Positions 47,211-57,536 of a stretch of DNA of 64,000 nucleotides are shown piece by piece (position 1 is the stretch's first letter; every line of letters begins with the position of its first letter). Below the pieces are notes generated by a model. The model had not been told where the DNA came from, made no database searches, and was given only the letters and a program-made list of their open reading frames with translations. The stretch is taken from assembly GCF_035593985.1 (NCBI RefSeq), contig NZ_CP141587.1, positions 868,001-932,000 of the forward strand, written 5' to 3'. The position numbers and the translations under genes are program-made. The stretch comes from Sphingomonas sp. LY29. GTDB lineage: Bacteria > Pseudomonadota > Alphaproteobacteria > Sphingomonadales > Sphingomonadaceae.

Positions 47211-48122
47211 TCAACTCGGGAAGCAGTCCGGGCACAGGCGGCCGTTGTAGACCCCCGACGTCCGCTCCCAGCGCGCCTCGTACGGATTGACGACGAAGCC
47301 GCTCCACGCAAAGCCGACTTCCTCGGCATTGGGTCCGAAAAAGCGGCCGCGAAGGACGCCCTCACCCGGTGCGCCCGGAATCGCAAAGCGAGCCGAGAAG
47401 CTCGTCGCGCCGGGGACATAGGTGATCGCGGTCAGCGGGTATTGGATCGGCGTGTAGGGGCCCCACGCATCCGACCAGGCGATCCGGACATAGCCGCTGA
47501 CAATGGTTCCGCTGGTGCGATTGACGATGATCAGCACTTCGCCGCCCTGCGAGATGTAGGTGACGGTCCCGCTGCTCGGGACCGATCCCTGCGGCGTGGC
47601 GATCCCGAAAATCGATTCGCCCGACAACAGCGATGCTCCCGTCCCGGCGGACCAGCCGAACGAGCCGCTGGCAATGTACGGCGGGTCGGCAAAGCCGTCC
47701 TGAAGCGTCACGTCGGCAAGATCCGCCCCGCCTGACGATCTCAGGCTGAACGATAGGCGATTGCCCGTATTGGGATAGCGGTAGGCGAGCGTGCCCGCGC
47801 CAATGTCGGGAAGCGTCATTCGATAGGTTCCGAGGTCGGCCGCCCATTCGACCTGCGCCTGCCCCACCAATTCGATCGGTTCGCGCGATCCCGCGGCGTA
47901 GGTCCATCCGATCGTGTCGAACGCCCGGCTCGCCGTAAGCTTGAAGGGCGCCGGCGGAAGCGTCGCGCTCGGTGTCGGCGTCGGTGTTGGTGGAGCCGGC
48001 TGGGATGGACCGGCGACGATTGGCGGGGGGCTCGATCCCGAACCGCCGCCACCGCCGCCACAGCCCGTCATCAGCGCGGCGCCCACCAGCGTCGCTACCC
48101 GCATCACGCTCGATACCGACAT
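47211..48122 (-). CDS. Predicted surface lipoprotein, TbpB-like barrel
   Basis: A 303-residue lipoprotein: signal ending LMTGC (Cys21) followed by a Gly/Ser run and a Pro/Thr linker to about residue 58. The rest is beta-rich. The late segment GVLRGRFFGPNAEEVGFAWSG resembles the G-x-F-x-GP-x-A-x-E-x-G signature of transferrin-binding-protein-B-like barrels found on Slam-type surface lipoproteins; this is inference from one motif. It ends with a Cys pair, CPDCFPS. No TonB receptor is adjacent, so the ligand is unknown. Confidence 0.75.
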   Translation of the reverse strand: MSVSSVMRVATLVGAALMTGCGGGGGGSGSSPPPIVAGPSQPAPPTPTPTPSATLPPAPFKLTASRAFDTIGWTYAAGSREPIELVGQAQVEWAADLGTYRMTLPDIGAGTLAYRYPNTGNRLSFSLRSSGGADLADVTLQDGFADPPYIASGSFGWSAGTGASLLSGESIFGIATPQGSVPSSGTVTYISQGGEVLIIVNRTSGTIVSGYVRIAWSDAWGPYTPIQYPLTAITYVPGATSFSARFAIPGAPGEGVLRGRFFGPNAEEVGFAWSGFVVNPYEARWERTSGVYNGRLCPDCFPS

Positions 48123-48217
48123 CGCGTCCTCCCCTGCCCGGACCTTAGGAAAGGGAAGATCAATAATTCAGATCAAGGAGCGCCGCAGGGCACGAAAAAG
48201 ATATAGATCAAATGAAA

Positions 48218-48243
48218 TGGGCGGCAGTCGAAACCGCCGCCCA
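48218..48243 (-). terminator. Probable terminator after typA (minus strand)
   Basis: An 8-bp stem TGGGCGGC / GCCGCCCA around a 10-base loop lies 12 bases past the typA stop. On the minus strand it is followed by a moderately T-rich stretch (TTTCATTTG), so it is a weaker terminator than others here. Confidence 0.6.
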
Positions 48244-48254
48244 AATCTTTATCG

Positions 48255-50093
48255 TTACGCCGCCTGCTTCTGGCGCGAGGCGCGCTTGCGCTCGTGCGGG
48301 TCGAGGTGGCGCTTGCGCAGGCGGATCGACGCCGGCGTGACTTCGACCATTTCGTCGTCGTCGATGTAGGCGATCGCCTGTTCCAGCGTCATCTTCTTCG
48401 GCGGGGTTAGCCGGATAGCGTCGTCCTTGCCGCCGCTGGCGCGGAAGTTGGTGAGCTGTTTGGCCTTCATCGGATTGACCTCGAGGTCATCCGTCTTGGC
48501 ATTCTCACCGACGATCATGCCCTCGTAGAGGTTCTCGCCGTGGCCCACGAACAGGATGCCGCGCTCCTCGAGCGGGCCGAGCGCATAGCTGTTCGCCTGG
48601 CCGGCACCGTTGGAAATGAGCACGCCGTTCTTGCGGCCTTCGATGTTGCCCTTGTGCGGGCCGTACTTTTCGAACAGCCGATTCATGATCCCGGTGCCGC
48701 GCGTGTCGGACAGGAATTCGCCGTGATAGCCGATCAGTCCGCGCGACGGGGCGGAGAAGGTGATGCGGGTCTTGCCGCCGCCCGACGGACGCATGTCGGT
48801 CATCTCGGCTTTGCGCAGGTTCATCTTCTCGACGACGGTGCCCGAATATTCGTCGTCGACGTCGATCACGACGGTCTCGTACGGCTCGGTCTTCTTGCCG
48901 GCGTCGTCCTCGCGGAACAGCACGCGCGGGCGGCTGATGCCAAGCTCGAAGCCTTCGCGGCGCATCGTTTCGATCAGCACGCCCAGCTGAAGCTCGCCGC
49001 GGCCGGCGACTTCGTAGCTGTCCTTGTCGGCCGCTTCGGTCACCTTGATCGCGACGTTGCTTTCGGCTTCGCGGAACAGGCGGTCGCGGATCATGCGGCT
49101 GGTGACCTTGCTTCCCTCGCGGCCCGCCATCGGCGAATCGTTGACGGCAAAGCGCATCGACAGCGTCGGCGGATCGATCGGCTGCGCGTGCAGCGGCTCG
49201 GTCACGACGGGGTCGGCGATGGTGTCGGCGACGGTCGCGGTGGTCATGCCGGCGATCGAGATGATGTCGCCCGCCTTGGCCTCGTCGACCGGAACGCGCT
49301 CAAGCCCGCGGAACGCCATGATCTTCGACGCGCGGCCGGTCTCCACGACCTTGCCGTCGGGGCTGAGCGCATGGATCGGCATGTTGGTGCGAACGGTGCC
49401 GGACTGGACCAGGCCGGTCAGGATGCGGCCGAGGAAGTTGTCGCGGTCGAGCAGCGTGACCAGGAACTTGAAGTCGCCTTCAGGGTCGGCCGACGGCGCC
49501 GGGACATGCTGGACCAGCGTTTCGAACAGCGGGGTCAGATCGCCCTCGCGGACGTCGTCGCTGCGACCGGCATAGCCGTTGCGGCCCGACGCGTAGAGCA
49601 CCGGGAAGTCGAGCTGCTCGTCATTGGCTTCGAGCGTGAGGAACAGTTCGAACACCTCGTCGAGGACTTCGGCGGCGCGCGCGTCGGGGCGGTCGATCTT
49701 GTTGACCACCACGATTGGCTTCAGCCCGAGGCCGAGTGCCTTGCCGGTGACGAACTTCGTCTGCGGCATCGGGCCTTCGGCGGCGTCGACCAGCAGGATG
49801 ACCCCGTCGACCATCGACAGGATGCGCTCCACCTCTCCGCCGAAATCGGCGTGGCCGGGCGTGTCGACGATGTTGATGTGCGTGTTCGTTCCGCTGGGGT
49901 CGGCCCATTCGACCGAGGTGCACTTGGCAAGGATGGTGATGCCGCGCTCTTTCTCGAGGTCGTTCGAATCCATCGCCCGCTCCTCGATCCGCTGGTTATC
50001 GCGGAAGGTGCCGGACTGACGAAAGAGTTGATCCACGAGCGTCGTCTTGCCGTGATCAACGTGGGCGATGATCGCCACGTTGCGAGAGGTCAT
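48255..50093 (-). CDS. typA: Ribosome-associated GTPase TypA/BipA
   Basis: Translational GTPase involved in 50S assembly and stress adaptation. The 612-residue protein has G1 AHVDHGKTT near residues 10-18, switch RGITILAKC, DTPGHADFGGE, NKIDRPDA and the typical order of EF-G-like domains followed by the TypA-specific C-terminal domain (IRLTPPKKMTLEQAIAYIDDDE). Ends with a basic KRASRQKQAA tail. ATG at 50093. Confidence 0.97.
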   Translation of the reverse strand: MTSRNVAIIAHVDHGKTTLVDQLFRQSGTFRDNQRIEERAMDSNDLEKERGITILAKCTSVEWADPSGTNTHINIVDTPGHADFGGEVERILSMVDGVILLVDAAEGPMPQTKFVTGKALGLGLKPIVVVNKIDRPDARAAEVLDEVFELFLTLEANDEQLDFPVLYASGRNGYAGRSDDVREGDLTPLFETLVQHVPAPSADPEGDFKFLVTLLDRDNFLGRILTGLVQSGTVRTNMPIHALSPDGKVVETGRASKIMAFRGLERVPVDEAKAGDIISIAGMTTATVADTIADPVVTEPLHAQPIDPPTLSMRFAVNDSPMAGREGSKVTSRMIRDRLFREAESNVAIKVTEAADKDSYEVAGRGELQLGVLIETMRREGFELGISRPRVLFREDDAGKKTEPYETVVIDVDDEYSGTVVEKMNLRKAEMTDMRPSGGGKTRITFSAPSRGLIGYHGEFLSDTRGTGIMNRLFEKYGPHKGNIEGRKNGVLISNGAGQANSYALGPLEERGILFVGHGENLYEGMIVGENAKTDDLEVNPMKAKQLTNFRASGGKDDAIRLTPPKKMTLEQAIAYIDDDEMVEVTPASIRLRKRHLDPHERKRASRQKQAA

Positions 50094-50346
50094 TTGTGAT
50101 TTTCCGAAAAGGGGCTTAGGGGGCCGCCCGTAGCTTAATCGCCTTTATCCGGCAACCCAATCGGGATTGGCACGTTACAGGCTACGCGCAGACCGGAAAA
50201 ACCGGATCGCGCAATCATAACAGACCTTGGGAGAGGCAAATACGGACCGCTTGCTGCCGGTGTTTTCACCTGCAGCGTCATTTTTATGAAGCGCGTCCCG
50301 GTCCACACTAGTCCATCTGGCAATTGCCAGAGCAGGGGTATCTAGA

Positions 50347-51144
50347 ATGAAGAAATTGTTACTCGCAGCGGTCGCAGCGACCGTGATCGCCAGCCCGGCG
50401 ATGGCCCGCGACGGCCAGCCCTACGTGGGCATTGAAGGCGGCCTGCTGGTCGCCAAGGATTCGAAGATCAAGGTCGACGGCGCCGAGTTCCTCGATGTCG
50501 ACCACAAGATGGGTTACGACGTCGACCTGATCGGCGGCTACGACTTCGGTCTGATCCGCGCCGAGCTCGAGCTTGGCTACAAGCGCGCCAAGCATGACCG
50601 CTATCAGGTCAGCGGCATCGTTCCCGGCGGCAACTTCGACGCCAGCGGTCGTACCGGCGTTCTCAGCGGCATGGGCAACCTGCTCATCGACCTGGGCGAC
50701 GACACCGGCACCAGCGTCTACGCCGGTGGTGGCGCGGGCATCGCTCGCACCAAGATGAAGATCGACGATCTGGCCGGCGGCGAATTCTCCGCCAAGGACA
50801 GCAAGCTTGCCTATCAGCTGATCGCGGGCGTCCGCACGGCGCTTAGCGACAACATCGACGTTGGCGCGAAGTACCGCTTCTTCAACGCCGGCAAGATCAA
50901 GGACAGCATCGACGGCACCGACGTCGAGTCGCGCTTCAAATCGCACAGCATCCTGGCGAGCCTGATCTACAACTTCGGCGCCGCAGCGGCTCCGCCGCCC
51001 CCGCCGCCCCCGCCGCCGCCCCCGCCGCCGCCTGCCACGCAGACGTGCCCGGACGGTTCGGTGATCCTGGCGACGGACGTGTGCCCGCCGCCGCCGCCGC
51101 CCCCGCCGCCGCCGCCGCCCCCGCCCGCTCCCGAGCGCGGCTAA
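50347..51144 (+). CDS. Outer-membrane beta-barrel protein with polyproline tail (paralog)
   Basis: 265-residue paralog of the protein at 25472-26290. Signal peptide MKKLLLAAVAATVIASPAMA, barrel with YVGIEGG, GYDFGLIRAELELGYKR and a final HSILASLIYNF, then 14 prolines, ATQTCPDGSVILATDVCP, 14 more prolines and APERG. The barrels are clearly diverged, the tails nearly identical even in DNA. The 253-base space before it contains no convincing gene; AGGGGTAT precedes the ATG. Long Pro runs would require EF-P for translation. Confidence 0.88.
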   Translation: MKKLLLAAVAATVIASPAMARDGQPYVGIEGGLLVAKDSKIKVDGAEFLDVDHKMGYDVDLIGGYDFGLIRAELELGYKRAKHDRYQVSGIVPGGNFDASGRTGVLSGMGNLLIDLGDDTGTSVYAGGGAGIARTKMKIDDLAGGEFSAKDSKLAYQLIAGVRTALSDNIDVGAKYRFFNAGKIKDSIDGTDVESRFKSHSILASLIYNFGAAAAPPPPPPPPPPPPPPATQTCPDGSVILATDVCPPPPPPPPPPPPPPAPERG

Positions 51145-51149
51145 GCGAC
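50992..51149 (+). repeat. Polyproline tail repeat, copy 2
   Basis: Counterpart of the copy at 25472-25640, inverted relative to it. The TCPDGS module DNA (about 51034-51091) differs from copy 1 at one base, and similarity runs through the stop codon. Confidence 0.85.
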
Positions 51150-51176
51150 GGCGACCTCAGGGTCGCGACAAAAGGA

Positions 51177-51211
51177 CGGGCGGAGCAGCGATGCTCCGCC
51201 CGTTTTTTTTT
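51177..51211 (+). terminator. Terminator after barrel paralog
   Basis: Perfect 11-bp stem CGGGCGGAGCA / TGCTCCGCCCG with loop GCGA (51177-51202) followed by nine T. Confidence 0.95.
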
Positions 51212-51282
51212 GCGTCCGTCGAGGCGGCACGGCATCGGCGGTGAGGCGTTTCTTAGTGCTACGAAATCAAGGGAGCATGCCG

Positions 51283-51522
51283 ATGCCGCGCGGAGACAAG
51301 GACGCCTACACTGACAAGCAGGAGCGCCGCGCCGAGCATATCGAGCAAAGCTACGAGGAGCGCGGCGTGCCCAAGAAGGAAGCCGAGGGCCGGGCTTGGG
51401 CGACGGTCAACGCCATCGATGGCGGCGGCAAGAAATCAGGGTCGGGTCGCAGCCAAAGCGCCGCCGACCGATCGGCCGCCGCGAAGAAGGGTTGGGAAAC
51501 GCGTCGGAAGAAGAACAGCTAG
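51283..51522 (+). CDS. Small basic stress/plasmid-stabilisation-like protein
   Basis: A 79-residue hydrophilic protein, PRGDKDAYTDKQERRAEHI at the start, GVPKKEAEGRAWATVNAIDGG in the middle and a Lys/Arg/Ser-rich end (KKGWETRRKKNS). Homologs are often labelled plasmid stabilisation protein without evidence; length and charge suggest nucleic-acid association, which is inference. The second ATG (51283) is chosen because GGGAG sits seven bases upstream; the ATG at 51277 would be too close. Its stop shares CTAG with the convergent marR-like gene. Confidence 0.82.
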   Translation: MPRGDKDAYTDKQERRAEHIEQSYEERGVPKKEAEGRAWATVNAIDGGGKKSGSGRSQSAADRSAAAKKGWETRRKKNS

Positions 51523-51932
51523 CGGGCGACCCGCTCGAGGATCTCGATCCCGCGTTCCAGCGCGCGAAGCTCGCTCGCGGCCAGTTTGGCGAGGCGGCCT
51601 TCGAGCGAACTGTCCGACTTGGGCGCCTGCTGACCGGCGGCGACGCCCTGTTCGGTCAGTCGCAAGGCCAGGCGGCGGCGATTGTCGGGATCGGCTTGGC
51701 GCTCGACAAGCCCGGCGCGAACTAGCGTATCGACCGCGCGGCTGACGGCGGGCGCACCGCGATTGACGCGCACCGCGACCTGGCCAAGCGTCGCGGGCTG
51801 TTCGGCGGCGATAGCCTCTAGCAGGTCGCGCTGCTGCCCCGCGCTTTTTGCTGCGGCGGTGTCGCCGCCCAATTGTTCGACCAGTCGCGCGAAGCGCGTG
51901 GCCAGTCCGGTTGCCGATGCATTTCCCCACAT
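51519..51932 (-). CDS. MarR-family transcriptional regulator
   Basis: 137-residue winged-helix repressor: ATLGQVAVRVNRGAPAVSRAVDTLVRAGLVERQADPDNRRRLALRLTE is the recognition helix and wing. The ATG at 51932 (MWGNASATGLATRF) fits the family; upstream extension would run into the divergent MFS gene. It most likely controls the divergent transporter, as MarR genes commonly do, through the 55-base shared gap containing a GCAAATTTGC palindrome. Confidence 0.88.
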   Translation of the reverse strand: MWGNASATGLATRFARLVEQLGGDTAAAKSAGQQRDLLEAIAAEQPATLGQVAVRVNRGAPAVSRAVDTLVRAGLVERQADPDNRRRLALRLTEQGVAAGQQAPKSDSSLEGRLAKLAASELRALERGIEILERVAR

Positions 51933-51963
51933 GTCGTTGACGCTATCAAATATTTCGCGCGAT

Positions 51964-51973
51964 GCAAATTTGC
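51964..51973. promoter_or_regulatory. Candidate MarR operator palindrome
   Basis: The perfect palindrome GCAAATTTGC lies between the divergent marR-like and MFS genes, 15 bases before the MFS start; GCAAAT recurs at 51979 and AAATATTT at 51948. The position suits a shared operator. Confidence 0.45.
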
Positions 51974-51987
51974 GATAGGCAAATGTG

Positions 51988-53184
51988 ATGGCCGCCCGTC
52001 CCCCGCTCCCTCGCACCGTCTGGATTCTCGGCTTCGTCAGCCTGCTGATGGACCTGTCGAGCGAGATCTACCACGCGCTGCTGCCCGCCTTCCTGACCGT
52101 CACGCTGGGCCTTCCGGTGGCGGCAATGGGCGCGATCGACGGGGCGGCGGAAGGCGTCGCCAATATGGCCAAGCTGGCGTCTGGGCGGCTGAGCGACCGG
52201 CAGCAACGGCGCAAGCCGTGGATCCTGCTCGGCTATGGCCTCGCCGCCTTGTCCAAGCCATTGTTCCCACTGGCGACGACCGCGTGGCCGGTGCTCGGCG
52301 CTCGGTTTGTCGACCGGGTCGGCAAGGGCATCCGTGGCGCCCCGCGCGATGCGATGATCGCCGACGAGACCGCCATCGAGGATCGCGGACGGGCGTTCGG
52401 GCTTCGCCAGGCGCTCGACACGGTCGGCGCGCTGGTGGCGCCGATTGCGGCCGTGGGCCTGATGCTGTGGCTCGCCGGGGACATCCGCACCGTCTTCTGG
52501 ATCGCGGCGATCCCGGCGGCGCTGTCGTTCCTGCTCGCGTGGGTGATGCTGAAGGAAAGTCGCGCCGCCGCCCCCACGACCGCCAAGACGGCGTGGCGCG
52601 GCTGGCGCAACCTCGACGCGCCGGTCCGGCGGCTGATCGGGATTGGCTTCCTGTTCGGGATGGCGCGCTTTTCGGAGAGCTTCCTGATCCTGAAGGCGAT
52701 CGACGCGGGGCTCGCGATCGAATGGTCGCCGCTGGTGTTGACCGTGTTCAATCTCTCGTTCCTTGCGCTGGCCTATCCGGCAGGGGCGCTGAGCGATCGC
52801 GTCGAGCCCAAAAACGTGCTGCTCGCCGGGATCGCGCTGCTGGTCGTCGCCGACCTGTGGCTGGCGCAGGCGACCGCCTTGTGGGCGATCGCGATCGGCG
52901 TGCTGCTGTGGGGCGCGCACATGGCGCTGACGCAGGGCATTTTCGCCCGCATGATTGCCGACAGCGCGCGCGACGACGAGCGGGCGTCGAGCTTCGGCGC
53001 CTTCTACTTCGTCAATGGGATCGCCGCTTTGCTTGCCAGCTTGGGCGCGGGCCTGCTGTGGGATCGCGAGGGGTCGGCGGCGACGTTCACCGCCGCCGCC
53101 GGGGTGGCCGCGCTGGCGGGCGCGATGCTGTGGCTGCTCCCGGGCGACGCGCTACGCCGCGCGGCGCCCGACCGTTCGCTCTAG
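51988..53184 (+). CDS. MFS transporter
   Basis: 398-residue inner-membrane transporter with about 12 hydrophobic helices; loop motif GRLSDRQQRRKP between helices 2 and 3 and RVGKGIRGAPRDAMIADE after helix 4 are typical of drug-efflux-like MFS proteins. The ATG at 51988 is preferred, a GTG one codon earlier is possible; no strong Shine-Dalgarno is seen. Divergent from a MarR regulator, so drug or metabolite efflux is likely, with unknown substrate. Its stop shares CTAG with the convergent cytochrome gene. Confidence 0.87.
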   Translation: MAARPPLPRTVWILGFVSLLMDLSSEIYHALLPAFLTVTLGLPVAAMGAIDGAAEGVANMAKLASGRLSDRQQRRKPWILLGYGLAALSKPLFPLATTAWPVLGARFVDRVGKGIRGAPRDAMIADETAIEDRGRAFGLRQALDTVGALVAPIAAVGLMLWLAGDIRTVFWIAAIPAALSFLLAWVMLKESRAAAPTTAKTAWRGWRNLDAPVRRLIGIGFLFGMARFSESFLILKAIDAGLAIEWSPLVLTVFNLSFLALAYPAGALSDRVEPKNVLLAGIALLVVADLWLAQATALWAIAIGVLLWGAHMALTQGIFARMIADSARDDERASSFGAFYFVNGIAALLASLGAGLLWDREGSAATFTAAAGVAALAGAMLWLLPGDALRRAAPDRSL

Positions 53185-53738
53185 CGGGTCGACCGAAACG
53201 GCCACATCCGGTCGGCGGAGGGGCCGCGATCGATGAACTGGTGCTTCAACGCGCCCGCGACGTGCAGCGCGAGCAGCGCCAGCGTCGCGAACACCAGCGG
53301 CTCGTGAATCTCGCCGATCGGCAGCGGGATGGTCGGGAATTCGATCCCGCCGATCAGCTTGGTGGTCGGCCCGCCGCGCGACACGGCGGCAAGACCGGTC
53401 AGCGGGAGTGCGATGATCAGGAAATAGAACAACCGGTGCGTCCATACCGCCAGCGCCCGCTCCCACTTTGCAAGTTCGCTCGGATAGGGCGGCGGCGGAT
53501 TCATCAGGCGAACCGCGAGCCGGATCAGTGCGAGCGCCAGGATCACGACGCCGACCGTCTTGTGCATGGTGAACAGTTGGTCGCGCTCGGGCGTGCCGCG
53601 CGGCAGGTCATGGAAGGTGAAGCCAAGCCACACCTGCCACACGATCAGCGCGGCGGTGAGCCAGTGAAGCCCGACGACGATCGGCTTGTAGCGCGCCGCC
53701 CGGCGACCGGTGGTTTCCTCGACCATATAATCGCTCAT
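53181..53738 (-). CDS. Cytochrome b561
   Basis: Four-helix inner-membrane di-heme b protein, 185 residues. Heme-ligand histidines fit the positions in VGLHWLTAALI, FTMHKTVGVVI, WTHRLFYFLI and ALHVAGALKHQFID. Family members oxidise quinol or pass electrons, in some cases to superoxide. Stands 40 bases after the sensor-like gene on the same strand and could be the last gene of the acyl-CoA operon. Confidence 0.93.
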   Translation of the reverse strand: MSDYMVEETTGRRAARYKPIVVGLHWLTAALIVWQVWLGFTFHDLPRGTPERDQLFTMHKTVGVVILALALIRLAVRLMNPPPPYPSELAKWERALAVWTHRLFYFLIIALPLTGLAAVSRGGPTTKLIGGIEFPTIPLPIGEIHEPLVFATLALLALHVAGALKHQFIDRGPSADRMWPFRSTR

Positions 53739-53778
53739 CGACGCGCTCCCCTGTGTTCTGGCCGGCAGTTCAGCATTC

Positions 53779-54693
53779 TTATCCCGCGCTTGTCGAGTCC
53801 CCGCCGCGGTGCACCACCAGCGCCAGTTGCGGCTCGAACCCCATCGACGAGTGACGCCCTGGCAAGCGGAGGAGGCACAGGCGAAGCCGCCGGGTGAGCG
53901 GGCCGAGCAGGATTTCGCGATAGGCGCTTGGCACGACCGGGTCGCTGTCGAGGCGTAGCATCTCGGCGATCATCCCCTGCAGCCGCACGTCGTCGGCGCG
54001 CAACACCGCCACGGGTCGTCCGTGGCTGCGCTTCAGGATCTGTGCGCGATCAAGAAGGTCGATCGCCGCCGCGCTGACCGCGCAAAAGCTGCCGAAGCGG
54101 TCGAGCAGCATCACCGCGGACTGGCTGTCGCCGAAATTGCCGAGGACCAGCTTCGCATGTTCGCCGCCGATGGCGAGGTGGGCGCGGACCGAGCGCTGGG
54201 CATGTTCGGCGAGCCTGGCGAAGGTCGCGACCGATTCCGCGTCGCAGGCCCCTTCGTCCCGGCCGCGCATCAGCGCGAGGCCGATGAACTGGGTCGGGTC
54301 GGCCATCAGCACCGACTGGCAGCCGTGCGGCATGTCGAGGTCGGCGACGGCGTCGTCATAGTCGGCGGTCAGGTCGGGCGCATGCGCATCGCGATACCGG
54401 CGATAATCCTCGTCATGGCTGACCGCCAGCGGCGCCTGCGACGCGCCGACGCGCCAGTTGCAGGCACCCCACAGGGCGGGATCGGTGAAATAGAGCTGCG
54501 CCCGGTCGGCGTGGCGACCGGTGAACAGGTTGAGTGAGAGGTGCAGCGGCCCGCCGATCCCGACGAGGTTCGCCGCGGTGCCGCCGCACGCCCATGTCAC
54601 CCGATCGAGCGCGCGCGCCCAGCCGTCCTCCGCGAATGGCGCATTGATCAGCGCCAGTTCGGCTTCGCGGAGACGACGGGATGCGGACGCCAC
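53779..54693 (-). CDS. LuxR-like sensory protein lacking a DNA-binding domain
   Basis: 304 residues resembling the N-terminal sensory part of sphingomonad LuxR-type regulators: LALINAPFAEDGWARALDRV, YFTDPALWGACNW, VLMADPTQFIGLALMRGRDE, then MLLDRFGSFCAVSAAAIDLLDR. In such regulators an HTH of about 65 residues follows; here the protein stops at GGDSTSAG and no HTH is encoded beyond the stop in any forward frame I could follow. It lies 16 bases after the FadB-type gene, so it may be co-transcribed with catabolic genes. It could be a ligand-binding accessory factor or a truncated regulator. Confidence 0.62.
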   Translation of the reverse strand: MASASRRLREAELALINAPFAEDGWARALDRVTWACGGTAANLVGIGGPLHLSLNLFTGRHADRAQLYFTDPALWGACNWRVGASQAPLAVSHDEDYRRYRDAHAPDLTADYDDAVADLDMPHGCQSVLMADPTQFIGLALMRGRDEGACDAESVATFARLAEHAQRSVRAHLAIGGEHAKLVLGNFGDSQSAVMLLDRFGSFCAVSAAAIDLLDRAQILKRSHGRPVAVLRADDVRLQGMIAEMLRLDSDPVVPSAYREILLGPLTRRLRLCLLRLPGRHSSMGFEPQLALVVHRGGDSTSAG

Positions 54694-54709
54694 GCGCTGA
54701 CCTTGCCCG

Positions 54710-56767
54710 TTAGCGGGTAAACTTTTCGCCGGCGGCCGCCTTGTCGAGCAGCAATTTGCTGAACGAAAAGTCGCTGCCCATCCGCGCTTCCTGGTTCTTC
54801 AGGCCGTCGACGATCTTCTGGAGGCCTTCGCCGTCGGCCCAATGCATCGGGCCGCCGCGATAGACCGGCCAGCCATAGCCGTAGATCCACACGACATCGA
54901 TGTCCGACGCGCGCTGCGCCATGCCTTCCTCGAGGATCTTCGCGCCCTCGTTGACCATGGTGTAGAGCGTGCGCTCGACGATTTCCTGGTCGGAGATTTC
55001 GCGCTTCTCGACGCCTTCCTTCGCGCGGAAGTCGTCGATGATTTCCTGGACGCGCGCGCTCGGGCTCGGTTTGCGCTTGTCGTCATAGTCGTAGAAGCCG
55101 GCCTGCTTCTTCTGCCCCCAGCGGCCCTCGGCGGCGAGCGCGTCGCGGATATTCTCGATCCGGGTCGGGTCGCGGTGCCAGCCGATGTCGACCCCGGCAA
55201 GGTCGGCCATCTGGAACGGGCCCATCGGCATTCCGAATTCGACGTGGACGCGGTCGATCTGCTCGGGCGTCGCGCCTTCGAGCAGCAGCTTGGTCGCCTC
55301 AACCTGCCGCGGCATCAGCATGCGGTTGCCGATGAAGCCGTGGCACACGCCCGCGACGACCGCGACCTTCTTGATCTTCTTGGCGAGGCTCATCGCGGTG
55401 ACGAGTACGTCGGGCGCGGTCTTGGCGCCGCGCACGACTTCCAGCAGCTTCATCACGTTGGCGGGCGAGAAGAAGTGGAGGCCGACGACGTCCTGCGGGC
55501 GCGAGGTGCTGGCCGCGATTTCGTCGACGTTGAGGTAGCTGGTGTTCGACGCGAGGATCGCGCCCGGCTTGGCGATCTTGTCGAGCCGGCCGAAGATTTC
55601 CTTCTTCACGTCCATCTGCTCGAACACGGCTTCGATGATCAGGTCGCAATCGGCGAGCGCGTTGAAATCGAGCGTGGGGTTGAGCGCGCCCATCGCCTGT
55701 TCGACCTGTTCGGCGGTCATGCGGCCCTTGGCGGCGGTCGCCTCGTAATTCTTGCGCATTACGCCGGTGCCGCGGTCGAGCGCGTCCTGCGCCATCTCGA
55801 CGATCGTCACCGGAATGCTCGCCGACAGGAAGTTCATCGAAATGCCGCCGCCCATCGTGCCGGCGCCGATCACGCCGACGCGCTTGATGTCGCGGGGGCG
55901 GGTGTCGTCGGGGATGCCGTCGATCTTCGACGCCTTGCGCTCGGCGAAGAAGAAATATTGCTGCGCGCGGCTTTGGCCGCCGCTCATCAGGCCCATGAAC
56001 AGGTTGCGCTCGTCGAGCACGCCTTCGGCGTAGGGCTTGGCGACCGCGGCCTCGACCGCCTTGATGTTCGCCTCGGGCGCTTCGAACCCGCGGAACTTGC
56101 GCGCATTGACCTTGCGGAAATCGGCGAAGACCGACGGGTCGACGCCGGTGACCTTGTCCTGCCGTTCCGACGACTTGGGCAGCGGGCGTATGTCCTTGAC
56201 CTCCTCGGCATAGGCGACCGCGTGCTGGAGCAGATCGCCTTCGATCAGCCGGTCGACAAGGCCCAGGTCGGCGGCTTCCTTCGCGCCGATCATGCCGCCG
56301 CCGGTGACCATCTCCAGCGCCTTGGGAACGCCCGCGACGCGCGGCAGGCGCTGCGTCCCGCCCGCACCCGGAAGGAGGCCAAGCTTGACCTCGGGCACGC
56401 CAAGCTTCGCCGAGGGAACCGCGACGCGGTAGTGGCAGCCGAGCGCGATCTCGAGCCCGCCGCCGAGCGCGGTGCCGTGAATCGCCGCGACGACCGGCTT
56501 CGAGCAATTCTCGATCGTGTCGACCACCTGCGGTAGCCACGGCATCACTGGCGGCTTGCCGAATTCGGTGATGTCGGCACCGGCGAAGAAGGTCTGCCCT
56601 TCGCAGCGGATGACGACCGCCTTGATGCTGTCGTCGGCTTCGGCCTGCTCGATCGCCGCGGTCAGGCCCTGCCGAACCGCCGCGCCGAGCGCGTTGACCG
56701 GCGGGTTGTTCGAAGTGACCACGAGGACGTCGTGATGCTTGGCGGTCGAAATCGGGCTGTCGGTCAT
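54710..56767 (-). CDS. Bifunctional enoyl-CoA hydratase/3-hydroxyacyl-CoA dehydrogenase
   Basis: 685-residue FadB/FadJ/peroxisomal-bifunctional-type enzyme for two beta-oxidation steps. Residues 1-280 are crotonase-like ([44 protein letters not shown]), then a dehydrogenase with Rossmann motif [15 protein letters not shown] and the catalytic [16 protein letters not shown]. The C-terminal 3HCDH repeat ends near [12 protein letters not shown]. It is 13 bases after an SDR gene on the same strand. Substrate chain type is not evident. Confidence 0.94.
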   Translation of the reverse strand: MTDSPISTAKHHDVLVVTSNNPPVNALGAAVRQGLTAAIEQAEADDSIKAVVIRCEGQTFFAGADITEFGKPPVMPWLPQVVDTIENCSKPVVAAIHGTALGGGLEIALGCHYRVAVPSAKLGVPEVKLGLLPGAGGTQRLPRVAGVPKALEMVTGGGMIGAKEAADLGLVDRLIEGDLLQHAVAYAEEVKDIRPLPKSSERQDKVTGVDPSVFADFRKVNARKFRGFEAPEANIKAVEAAVAKPYAEGVLDERNLFMGLMSGGQSRAQQYFFFAERKASKIDGIPDDTRPRDIKRVGVIGAGTMGGGISMNFLSASIPVTIVEMAQDALDRGTGVMRKNYEATAAKGRMTAEQVEQAMGALNPTLDFNALADCDLIIEAVFEQMDVKKEIFGRLDKIAKPGAILASNTSYLNVDEIAASTSRPQDVVGLHFFSPANVMKLLEVVRGAKTAPDVLVTAMSLAKKIKKVAVVAGVCHGFIGNRMLMPRQVEATKLLLEGATPEQIDRVHVEFGMPMGPFQMADLAGVDIGWHRDPTRIENIRDALAAEGRWGQKKQAGFYDYDDKRKPSPSARVQEIIDDFRAKEGVEKREISDQEIVERTLYTMVNEGAKILEEGMAQRASDIDVVWIYGYGWPVYRGGPMHWADGEGLQKIVDGLKNQEARMGSDFSFSKLLLDKAAAGEKFTR

Positions 56768-56780
56768 GGAAGTCTCCGGG

Positions 56781-57532
<752 letters not shown>

Positions 57533-57536
<4 letters not shown>

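Noticed and set aside
50135..50323. 62-codon minus-strand open frame between typA and the barrel paralog
   Set aside because: No convincing ribosome binding site or motif; occupies the expected promoter region of the barrel gene.
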